12,418 bases of DNA from Auxenochlorella pyrenoidosa. Its lineage: Eukaryota > Chlorophyta > Trebouxiophyceae > Chlorellales > Chlorellaceae. Under the pieces are notes generated by a model. That model had not been told where the DNA came from, did not search any database, and worked only from the letters and a program-made list of their open reading frames with translations. Below, piece by piece: positions 1 through 8,079 of the stretch. Position 1 is the stretch's first letter, and every line of letters starts with the position of its first letter. The position numbers and the translations under genes were made by a program. The stretch is from the NCBI GenBank assembly GCA_001430745.1, contig KQ482074.1:220682-233099 (forward strand). Direction: 5' to 3'.

Positions 1-41
1 CCCCGCCCCCACCCCACCTTATGCACCTGCTCTGCCCGCAG

Positions 42-808
42 GCTTCTGCATTGGTGCGCTCACCGCTATCGTCCTCAACCTCCTGCTGCCCTTTGAGGAT
101 CCCATGGTGAGCCAACCAGCTGGCCGCTGCCCTCATTTCCTGGAAATACAGGGCATGCTGCGTCTTTTGAGGAGGGCATGCCGCGATTTTCGGACGCCCA
201 CCTCTGCCCCGCTGCCTAGAACCTTCCTGCCTGGCAGGCTGCGCCCCGGTGCCTGCCATACCGGGCAGCCCGTGCTGCGTTGCCTGAGCCCCGCTGAGCA
301 CCCGCCCCTGTCTGCGCCCTCGCAGATCGTCCCCACCCTGACCCACAACAACATGACGCTGGACAGCGAGCCGTCTGTGATCCGCAAGGACTTCAGCACC
401 GATGGCAGCACCGTCACGGCACCCCAGGTGCTTGCAGCCTCTGATGTGCCGGCCCACCTGCCTGCCTGCTTGGAATAATTGCCGGGCGGGCACTGCAACC
501 GTTCAGGCAGCTTCGTCCGGGAGCGTTTAGGGAAGGCACTGCCTAGTCAGCACTTGCAAGCTTCTGACCACTCTCAGCGGGGCCACGTCCCATATTCATG
601 TGCAAGCTTGCTTGTTGCACGTTCTCCGTGTTGCCTCAATGCACGGTTTGCTGACACGATTTCCTCAGCGTCTTTTGCCCCCCACCCGCCGCAGGTGGAG
701 TCCCCCATGACCAAGTACGACACCTCCACGCACGGCGGCGCCACCACCGACAACGACAGCTTCCACGGCAACAAGGGCGCACCCACAGGCGCCGTTGTGT
801 CCGTGTGA
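42..808 (+). CDS. C-terminal end of a nucleobase/ascorbate (NCS2) permease, 5' partial
   Basis: Three exons join in phase: 42-106, 326-427 and 695-808 (TGA at 806-808). The left edge is the end of an intron (cag at 39-41). The first exon encodes a hydrophobic helix, FCIGALTAIVLNLLLP, followed by Phe-Glu-Asp-Pro, which resembles the last membrane helix of xanthine/uracil/ascorbate permeases. The remaining 72 or so residues are hydrophilic and rich in Thr, Ser, Asp and Gly, fitting a cytosolic tail. Family members are proton or sodium symporters of purines, pyrimidines or ascorbate in the plasma membrane. Introns are 107-325 (gtgagc...cgcag) and 428-694 (gtgctt...cgcag). The substrate cannot be told because the signature region lies outside the window. 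The family call rests on one helix and its context, so another multipass transporter is possible; the exon structure is surer than the name. Confidence 0.6.
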
Positions 809-1464
809 ACACGCCGTGCAGGGAGGCTGGCCATCGCTGCCGTTCGACCCGCTTCAGCTTGTGGGGTTCCCTCACTGTGGGGTCCTCGCACGTTCCAACT
901 TGGCTGCCCGGGTGGAAGGCGAATGGCGCATGGCGCCTGCCCCTGGCAGCACCTCACAAACCCAACCGCAGCGCGGCGTGGCGCTGCATCGCTTGGTGGC
1001 CCACCCCTGCCTGCCTTTTTCATGTGCCAACATGTATGGCGCCTCCTGAAGATCACGCGCACGTTTGCAATTCGACCCACCCATCCATCACTCGCACACC
1101 TTTTTCCACAAGATATTTAGTTCACTTCACTCACCCGCCCTGCTGCCGCAGCCATTGCATGCCTGCCGAGCAGGGCCTATGCACGCCTTGTAGTTTGCTG
1201 GCATTCGTGCACTCTGTACTCCCGGTTTCCGGGCTTCCGCACCTCGCAATTATTCAACTCCTCACCACCTCTTGCTGGCACTCTGTCAGTCCCAAGGGCT
1301 TGGCTGGTGTGCCGCCGCTGCCCTGGCAGGCCCGCGCCATCGCCCCTGCAGACTGTCCCCCAGCACAGCAAGCAAGTGTTGTGGTTGCCACAAGGTTTTC
1401 ATGTATTCTTCTAGTAGCGCATCTAATACTGTACCCCCGCAGAGAAAGCGTGTTCAGGAAGGGC
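809..1464 (+). other. Intergenic/3' UTR between permease and protease genes
   Basis: No convincing exon was found here. It should hold the permease 3' UTR and the promoter or 5' UTR of the next gene. The frame used by the next gene's first exon is open right through from 805, but the conceptual product upstream of 1465 has no recognisable character. A somewhat AT-richer patch lies at about 1100-1125 and another at 1400-1432 just before a possible acceptor (cccgcag, ends 1440). No TGTAA polyadenylation motif occurs in the stretch. Confidence 0.5.
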
Positions 1465-4400
1465 ATGCAGCACCTGCTCGGCAGGCGGGTGTGCGCCGGC
1501 TGCAGCGTCAGCAACGCCCTGCAGCACGTGCGGCGTGCCCCACACCGGCCTGGGGCGGCAGGCACCGTCAGGTGTAATGGGCTTCCGGCACAAATTACTA
1601 AGGTCTCCCACGGATGCAACCAGCTGTGGTGCCCGATGATGCTGGGTGCCAGATGCAGGAGGCACTGAAATGATGGAATGGGGTGAGCATCGCGCTGGCA
1701 CCCTGCTGACAGCGCTGGGACAGGCCGTCTCGACCGTCCCCAAGCCGCCGCCGCAAGGTGATCAGGCGCTGTCAAAGTTCCGCATTGCCTTTCAGAATCA
1801 TTTGTTTCGAAGCTCATGGGGCTTCCCGGGCCGCGGCTACCGCAAGCCTCTCGGAGAGGCCTGCTACTCTCTGCACCTCTCCTGGCACTGCCCCATGTGC
1901 CCAGAAAGGCGGCAGCGGCGACGGCGGCGCCCCTCCTGGACGAGCCGATGCAGAGGTGGGTGGGTGGCTGAGCGTGCCGCGCCTGCTGCCTTGCGGGCGG
2001 CGTCGCCGGGGGTAAGTGCAACTACGACTATCAGAATATAAACGAGACTTGCGGTGGTGCAGCAGTCAGTGCCCTCCAACTGTGCAAGATGATAGCTGTG
2101 CCTTGTGACTGTGTCATCGCCGTCCCTTTGGCTCCCCCCGTTGCTGGCACCAGGCTGCGGCTGCCGGCAGGGACTGTGGGCCGCGACTACGTGCTGCTGC
2201 AGTTGAAGCTTGGCGGCAAGGGGCCTTTTGACTTTGTGGTCGACACCGGATTGACAGGCAAACATATGGGTCGAATGTTGGGGGGGGGAGGGGCCAGCGT
2301 AGAGGCCCTTTTGACACTCCTGAACGGTACGGTGACCTGGCACCCACAAAGTGCCATGTGCATTGATTTGTGACCCCTGGGAAGTGCCCACGTTTCTTGT
2401 AACACCCTTGCTGCCCTGCTCACATTCACATGCAGCCGAGATGATCACGCCGCACCTGCGCCAGGTGGGTGCTAGGCACTGGAAGGGCAGCTTGCACTTC
2501 GCCGCCAGCTGTGGGCTCCTTAAACCAGGCCCGCACCTCTGCCTTGCCGTGTGCCAGCCCTGCGGGGATTGCTTTGGCGGCAGGGGGCGAGCAGCCCGAG
2601 GGGCGGGGACAATACGTTGTGAAAGGGTCCTGGATGTTACCAGCCGGCGCTGTGCTGAGCAGCGAGTGGGCTCCCTGCCTGGCCCCCCTAGGTGCTGGGC
2701 ATCCCCCCCAGCCGGCAGCGCCTCGAGACGGGCTTCGGGGCGGGCGGCTCCGTCAACGGGGCCGAGCTGGTTGAGCTGAGAGGTGCGCGGCCTTGCGTTG
2801 GCCGTGCCTGTCTGTCTGTGCGTCGACAGCGGAGGCGGCCCCCCCGGCAGGCGCGTGCATGCCAGGTGCTGCCTCGTGTGACGCCGAAGACGCCATGTCG
2901 CGCCCCCTGCCGCCCGCGCTGCAGATGCCACCCTGGCGGGCGCCGACGGCGTGTCGCTGCCGCCCCTCAACGCAGTCGTCACCGACTTTATCCAGGCAAG
3001 GTGCTGCGTGCGCCGCTTGGGCCGGGGGAGTGGGGGGGCAGAGCGTTGATGCCGGTATACGCCGTCGAGCCAGCGCAGGAGCAGGTGCGTGACGCAAGGC
3101 TGACACGAGATCCAGCCTGCCGACTGCTTCAACATCACACCAGCCCGCACCCGGGTCGGTGCCGGCTCGCGCGCCGTTGGTCCCTGCCCTGCCCTGTCCT
3201 AAAAGCCCCCTGCCGACATCCTTTCCTCCCCCACCCCCAACCCCCACCCCACCCCACCCATCCCCTGGCCTGAAATGCACCGCCAACCTCCTATCAGATT
3301 GCCCACCCCCACCCCCACCCCCGGGCAGGAGCACATGGACCCGGCGCACGACCCAGTGGAGGGCATGCTGGGGCAGGCAAGCCGCACGCAGCAGGGCCTG
3401 GGCTGATCCGCTGCACGGGCGTGGAACACAGGCATGCCTTGGTGCCTGCCCAGCAGAGCTGCCCCAGGCGGCGCTGCTGCCAGCTGGCCCTGTGTCGTGG
3501 GGCCACGCCCTGGCGCCGGCCTGCAGCGTCACACCCCCGTCGTTCTTTTGCCGGCCTGCCCGGGGTGCAGGAGCTGCTCCAGCAGTTTGACCTGGACCTG
3601 GACTTCCCAGCTGGCCGGCTGCGGCTGTACCGCCCGGGGGACGGCATGGCGGCTGCCGCGGCTGCCGGGCTGGTGGAGGTCCCGGCCGCCGTGCTGAACG
3701 AGACCGGTGCGGCGGCGTGTTCGCCCCAGCCTACAGCTGCGCAGCTGCTCCGCTTCCAGCAGGGGCCGTTGGCCGGGCAGCCTCTGTGCGCCGGCCGGCG
3801 TGGTACGAGGCTGTTGCATGTCACCATCGCCCCCTGCCGAGATCCCGGCATGCGGCTGCCACGCGTGGTGGCCCGGCCCTGAGTGTCCTCCTGGCTGGCC
3901 CCGTGCTGCAGGGGTGCTGGGCATTCGCGCCACCTCGCCCGCTGCGGCGGCGCAGGGGGGCCAGCCCTTTGTGGGCATCATCGACTGCGGCGCCTCCTTC
4001 TCAGCCCTTAATTGGAAGGTGGGGTAGGCTGGCTTTGGACAGCATGCATGGGTAGAGAGCCGTGGCCTTGCAGGCAGGGTGAAGACACATGAGAGGGTGT
4101 GGTGCAGAGGGAGGGATTGAGCAGCATGAGGGCAGCAGACATGGGAAAGAACAGCACACATCGATGCTCAGCATTCAGCAAGGCAGGCCATCAGCAGCAG
4201 AATGGCCTCAAGCCATGCGTCTCGGCTGTGATCCAGCAGCTGCTGGAGCTCCCTGCTGCCGGCGGTTGCAGGCAGCCACACTGCTTGGCCTGCATCCAGG
4301 TCTGGCGCACCCCCCCAACAATTCTGCCCGCAGGCGGCATCTCTCGCCGGCCTGCCCCGCAAGGGTGACCCAGTGTACAACGGGCGGGAGAAGGGGGTCG

Positions 4401-4914
4401 CTATTGTGGGCGTGGACGGCAAGCCGCAGGCAAGAGCGTGCATGCACGCTGGCCAGGCCGTGCACGCTGGGAACGCTGGGCAGACGCTGTCGGTCGTTGG
4501 GCAGCCTGGCAGTCGAGCTGCCTTGCTGGCTGGGCGCTCCGTACCGTCTTGTCCCTGTTTGAACGAGAAGCCTGTCGCCATAGGCACCCTGTCCGCTGCC
4601 CCCCCCCCCCGGTGCTGGTGCAGGTGCTGCCCACCACCAGCGTGCAGTTCAGCTTCGTCGGCGCGCCGCGCAGGGCCGATGGCGGGGGCCTGCGCTTCGA
4701 CGCGCCGCCCGCGGGTTGGCGGCCCTGGGAGCCCGTCACGGCGGCGGTGGGGGAGCTTCCCGTCTTCTCCCTGTTGCTGGGCGACGGCAGCAAGCCGTAC
4801 GAGGGGCCGGCAGCGCTGCTGGGCCTGGATGTTCTGTCGCAGCGGCGTGTGGTGGTCAGCGCGGGGGCGGGGCGCCCGGGCCGTGTGCGTCAGCTCTGGG
4901 TGTCGCCTGTCTGA
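1465..4914 (+). CDS. Tandem retropepsin-like aspartic protease, 11 exons
   Basis: Exons: 1465-1571, 1796-2011, 2154-2257, 2436-2464, 2692-2782, 2925-2995, 3329-3376, 3571-3706, 3912-4018, 4334-4429, 4624-4914. All phases match, giving 1296 nt and 431 residues. Residues 1-107 are Arg/Ala/Ser/Gly-rich and may be an organelle transit peptide. Two clan AA folds follow. The first has VVDTG (Asp138) and closes with GMLGQELL (218-225) and DLDFPAGRL. The second has IIDCGAS (Asp292) and closes with LLGLDVL (400-406). Each half therefore carries the catalytic motif plus the later h-G-x-D/E-h-L segment of retropepsin-like folds, so the chain could form a pseudo-dimer with one shared active site. Peptidase activity is inferred; the substrate is unknown. 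Four introns start with GC. The start is uncertain: the frame stays open upstream, with another in-frame ATG at 1159 that would add 102 residues. Exons 3-11 are firm; exons 1-2 rest on phase and splice consensus. Confidence 0.8.
1573..1577 (+). terminator. Candidate green-algal TGTAA polyadenylation signal
   Basis: TGTAA is the usual chlorophyte poly(A) signal, and this is the first copy after the permease stop codon (765 bases downstream). It coincides with the splice donor proposed for exon 1 of the next gene (g|gtgtaa at 1572), so either the two transcripts overlap or one of the two readings is wrong. Confidence 0.3.
2258..2435 (+). other. GC-AG intron 3 of the protease gene
   Basis: The donor is acag|gcaaac and the acceptor tgcag. 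Splicing here joins DTGLT to AEMITPHLRQ in phase 1. Without it the frame runs through a glycine-rich stretch to a stop at 2371-2373. A TGTAA motif lies inside the intron at 2398-2402, where premature polyadenylation would truncate the protein just after the first catalytic Asp. A run of G occupies 2280-2288. Confidence 0.7.
2996..3328 (+). other. GC-AG intron 6 of the protease gene
   Basis: The donor is atccag|gcaagg and the acceptor gggcag. Both flanking exons are phase 0 and give FIQ-EHMDP. A GT lies five bases downstream at 3001, but using it would shift the frame relative to the next exon. The intron carries two long C tracts. Confidence 0.7.
3227..3323 (-). repeat. Two C-rich tracts, potential G-quadruplexes on the minus strand
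   Basis: At 3227-3265 and 3302-3323 the plus strand is built from runs of three to five C separated by single A or T bases. Read on the minus strand these are runs of G with short loops, matching the usual G-quadruplex pattern (at least four runs of three or more G). Both lie in protease intron 6 and probably double as its polypyrimidine tract. Confidence 0.6.
3377..3570 (+). other. GC-AG intron 7 of the protease gene
   Basis: The donor is ggggcag|gcaagc and the acceptor gtgcag. The upstream reading frame meets TGA at 3404-3406, and no GT dinucleotide lies between the end of the conserved exon and that stop, so GC is the only reasonable donor. Splicing restores GMLGQ-ELLQQF. Confidence 0.8.
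4430..4623 (+). other. GC-AG intron 10 of the protease gene
   Basis: The donor is ccgcag|gcaaga and the acceptor gtgcag, both phase 0, joining VDGKPQ to VLPTTS. A GT donor 30 bases further on (gtgcac) would also keep frame, adding ten residues, but matches the consensus less well. The intron ends in a ten-base C run followed by ggtgctggtgcag. Confidence 0.65.
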
Positions 4915-5898
4915 CCGTGGGCCAGGTGCGGCCCAGCATCCTGGCAGTGCCGGGCAGCAGCTGTGGTAGAGCAGTGAATGTGTGCTGCCGGAGTGCTCAT
5001 GCTCCCTGTTGTTCAGCATTTTGTGCCGCTTGCGTCCAGCTGGCAGATTCGCACTGCCAACGCCTGCTGTTCCATTAAAGGCCCGGCAGCTGCTGTGAGT
5101 TTCTTAGAGAGTGCAGCGCGGAGCAAACGTCCTGCAATATTTCCAAAAAGCGCGTTGCCGACCTGCCGTCGATCCACAGTTTTCATCGATGCGACCATTT
5201 CTTGATTAAGGTGTGCACAGTCGCGCATTCATTTTCTGCCAGGGAAGGAGGGCATCCACTTGTTCTTTGCTGCCTGGGAGGGCACGATTGAAATCCACAG
5301 TGAAAGAACAGCAGGGGCAGATGTGACCAATCACCGCGGCAGTGGCAGGCCATGTTACCTGCCTGTGCCATGGCCTGTGCAAGGCTGCCTCTTTTAACCT
5401 TCGTCTGAACAGAACGTGGATTTATGCCCGCGCATTGCAATGGAGTGTTCAGGGCTGCAAGTGGGACTGCGCATGCATGCGCGGTGGTGGGAAACCTCTG
5501 CAGAGCTGGCGGCGGCAGGCAGTATCAGAGAGCGACGGCTCGGCGGCGCCCCTCGGGCCTTGCAATTCTTGACATCGTGCACATTACAGTTAGCATTGTT
5601 GGCAGGTTGCTTCACCCGCGGGCGGCGGCGGTCGACGCCGCGGAGTCGGCGCCTGCAGGCGGCCGCCGACCCAGCAACACGATCGCGCACTCGCGCCCTC
5701 GAACAAACGATCTTATTGTGTTATTATCTCTATGGACACATGGTCATGCACAAAGGCCTGCGGCTCGGGACGGTTCGTGAGGATGGCCACGTGGCGTCTG
5801 CTGTCCCTTCGTGCTATCTATCAAAGGGAACCAGGGCACGCCCGCATTCATTCTTCCTCCAGAACCCCTCCTATATCTACAGATCGCCAACCGACGCC
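4915..5898 (+). other. Intergenic region: protease 3' UTR and upstream region of the secreted-protein gene
   Basis: About 980 bases without a supportable exon on either strand. No TGTAA motif is present downstream of the protease stop. A 14-base perfect palindrome lies at 5469-5482 and an inverted repeat, gtcggcg/cgccgac, at 5645-5670. The stretch at 5706-5735 is AT-richer, and a tatatcta element ends 18 bases before the next gene's ATG. The element tatatctacag could also be a 5' UTR intron acceptor, ending at 5881. Confidence 0.5.
5469..5482. repeat. 14-base perfect palindrome GCGCATGCATGCGC
   Basis: The two halves are exact reverse complements. It contains two overlapping GCATGC hexamers and a CATGCATG core, which in land plants is the RY element bound by B3-domain factors. 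It sits 417 bases upstream of the secreted-protein start codon. A regulatory role is inference. Confidence 0.4.
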
Positions 5899-6216
5899 AT
5901 GCGCTGCACGTAAGACTTGGGTTGGTGTTGTTGGCAGGAGCCATGGTCATGGCGGCAGCGAGCTCCAGCCGGGGCCAGCCCCACCTGCCTGGCTTGCCTT
6001 GCTTGGGTATGGCATGCAGCGGGGATGGGGCCCAAGCAAGAATGCCCGACTGTTCGTGATGTGAGCATGGGTTGGATGTACCGTCCCTGATCTCGTCCTG
6101 TTCTCACTGCACACCGACACGTGTGAACAACCCAGACCGGTCTGTGCCTGGCTCCCCTCTGCAGCCTGCTCCTGGTCGCCCTTGCGGCCCTCTTCTGCGG
6201 CGCCCTGGCCGGGCCC
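5899..6216 (+). other. Signal peptide split across exons 1 and 2
   Basis: The n-region (Met-Arg-Cys-Thr) comes from the 11-base exon 5899-5909 plus one base of exon 2; the hydrophobic core starts at 6166. The core reads LLLVALAALFCGALA, with small residues at -3 and -1 (Ala17, Ala19). The donor gtaaga and phase 2 at both sides support the join. Confidence 0.75.
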
Positions 6217-7529
6217 TACAACCCGGCAAGTACAGTCTGGTTTCAAGAGCAGAGCACCCGGCATGCTTGCAGAGGGCGCACACAGCGACTGCGCGCTTGC
6301 GCGCTTTTTCCCAACCGGCCCAGAACCTTGATCTGAACACCCTGCACCTTCCTCTTGCCTGCAGGTTGCTGGCTGCTATGCCACCGACAGCGTCAAGAAG
6401 GTGGGCGATGGCTCCCTGCTGTCAGCATCCCAAGCCAAGGGGGGGTGGTTGACAAGCCTGGCATGCGCCACCAGCGTGCCCACCCGCAGCATTCTGACCC
6501 AGCCCGTGGGCTCTGCCACACGCCTCCCCGCGCCATCCTCCGCCTCTATGCCTCCCTGCAGTACCCAATCGAAGGATTCACCTTCAGGGATTTTGTCAAG
6601 GTGGGGCTGAGGCGACAGGCGTGGGCATGAGGCGCCGCCGGATGAGCGTGCCATGGCTGCACCCTGCACCCCCCATCGCATGGAAAGCCAAGGGAGCGGT
6701 GCACAGCCGTGCTCACTGCATCGCAACACATGACATGTCGCTGCCCCGCTGCCCTTTGCGCTCCCGGCTGCAGGGCCAGTGGGTGAAGCAGGCGTTTGTG
6801 CAGGCCAAGGCCCGCATGCGGCGCGTGGCCCAGCTCAACACCCCCGCCCTGGCCTCCACCTGCGACTTTGACGGCATCGCCCCCATCCACGGCTGCTACA
6901 ACAGCATCCTGCCCGGCACCCTGGCGGGCCCGCAGGTGGCGGGCCAGTACGGTGAGCGCCAGGCTGCTGGGGAAGGAGGGCGCAGGAGGGAGCCGGCTGC
7001 GCGCCGGCGGCGTGCAGGTGCCCCCGCCCAACTCCTGCTCAGGAGCGGGCAGCCCAGTGACCGCGCCCTTCCCCCCTCTTGTGCACCCCTTCAGGCTTTG
7101 TGGCCTCTGTGCAGTACGTGTGCCCCATCCCCGGCGGCTTCGAGACCGTGACGGTGAGGCTGCCGGGGGCGGTGCGCACCAGTGTGCAGCAAAGGCTTCA
7201 GCGGTGGCTACTGCGGATCACGCTCGCGCAGGCTCATCTGCAGGATGCCCTGCCCGGCTCTGCGACCGTGCTGTACCCGCAGCATTTGACTGTCGTCCAG
7301 CCTGCTTTCCAGCTTGCAGAGTGCTGCACCCCCTTCCTGTCACCGAGTGTCTGCTCCATGACACCCACCCTTGGCCCCACCCCCTACCCCCGCCCGGCAG
7401 GTCCGCTGCTCCAGCCGCATGAACACCCTGCGGGACAACCGCCTGCTGGAGCCCTCCTTCTGGGTGCCCCCTGGCGCCACCTCCCCCAAGGATATCGTCT
7501 GCGACGCCCCCACCCCCGCCTTCCCCTGA
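5899..7529 (+). CDS. Secreted six-cysteine protein of unknown function, 7 exons
   Basis: Exons: 5899-5909, 6165-6225, 6365-6400, 6562-6600, 6774-6951, 7095-7153, 7401-7529 (TGA 7527-7529). They total 513 nt and 170 residues with matching phases. The first coding exon is only 11 bases (ATG CGC TGC AC, then gtaaga). It supplies the Met-Arg-Cys-Thr that heads a classic signal peptide: a core of Leu/Ala/Val/Phe ending AxA at 17-19, so cleavage is expected after Ala19, before GPYNP. No other hydrophobic segment follows. The mature part has Cys28, 79, 90, 118, 131 and 162, enough for three disulfides, and a basic stretch KARMRR at 61-66. This fits a small extracellular, cell-wall or lumenal protein. 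I recognise no catalytic motif or family. Intron 2 starts with GC (gcaagt); the others with GT. The final exon is rich in Pro and Ser. The protein-coding call is firm; the function is unknown. Confidence 0.75.
6226..6364 (+). other. GC-AG intron 2 of the secreted-protein gene
   Basis: The donor is acccg|gcaagt, a perfect GC-type donor core, and the acceptor is ctgcag. Phase 0 on both sides joins Tyr-Asn-Pro to VAGCYATD. A GT four bases later (gtacag) would put the next exon out of frame. Confidence 0.65.
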
Positions 7530-8079
7530 CTGCGCGGCAGGGCCCCAGCGTGACGGATGATGCGCCTGCTCGGAGCTGCGCCCGGGGGCCACACCCGCAG
7601 GGTGGTCGCCTGTCCGGGCGCAGCCAGGGCCGGCCTGCGCGATGAGTTGCCTGCATCGCGCGGCCCTCATGACCCTCCCTGACACATTGACCTGCCGGCC
7701 CTTGCCCTTTGGGACCGCTTGTATTGACCCCGCCCCCCAATTTTCCTCCCCTTTTTGTCTCTGAACTGATTCCTCTTGTGAACCCCGATGCGCTAGCAAC
7801 GCTCTTGATGCCCTCATGCTGTGCTGCCGCATGCTGCATCGGCCCCCGCTCTCTCAACGAATCGCAACCCTCCCCAACCCCGCATACCAACCAAACTTTG
7901 TGCAGCATGCTGCAACTCACACTCGTCAGCTTGCCTCGGCTGCACTGTCGAGACACTGAGACACAGGATGAGCTGTTCCAAGAGAGAGTGGCAGCAGGGC
8001 TGGATGCAGGCAAAGAGTGCATGCGTTTGACGGGTCCATCTGAGCTGAGCTGCTGGCTAGGGCTGCTGGGGGGGGCCTC
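7530..8079. other. Convergent 3' region between the secreted-protein and ubiquitin-like genes
   Basis: About 550 bases between two facing stop codons (7529 on +, 8080 on -), presumably holding both 3' UTRs. No TGTAA is seen on the plus strand and no TTACA (its reverse complement) before 8080. The nearest plus-strand relative is TGTAT at 7720-7724. Pyrimidine-rich DNA fills 7726-7775. No exon could be supported. Confidence 0.5.

Noticed and set aside
805..1668. Plus-strand open frame of 287 codons as a separate gene
   Set aside because: Only its last part (1465-1571) looks coding and it is better explained as exon 1 of the protease gene; the rest lacks domain or codon character.
1864..3150. 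Minus-strand open frame of 428 codons opposite the protease gene
   Set aside because: It lies antisense to phase-consistent protease exons and introns, has no domain-like character, and long antisense frames are expected in GC-rich DNA.
2154..4914. Retrotransposon or endogenous retroelement because of the retropepsin-like motifs
   Set aside because: There is no reverse transcriptase, RNase H, integrase, long terminal repeat or target duplication, and the gene has ten introns, so it is a host gene.
5645..5670. Inverted repeat gtcggcg/cgccgac as a structured RNA or terminator
   Set aside because: A seven-base GC stem is common by chance in DNA this GC-rich, and no U tract or conserved partner is visible.
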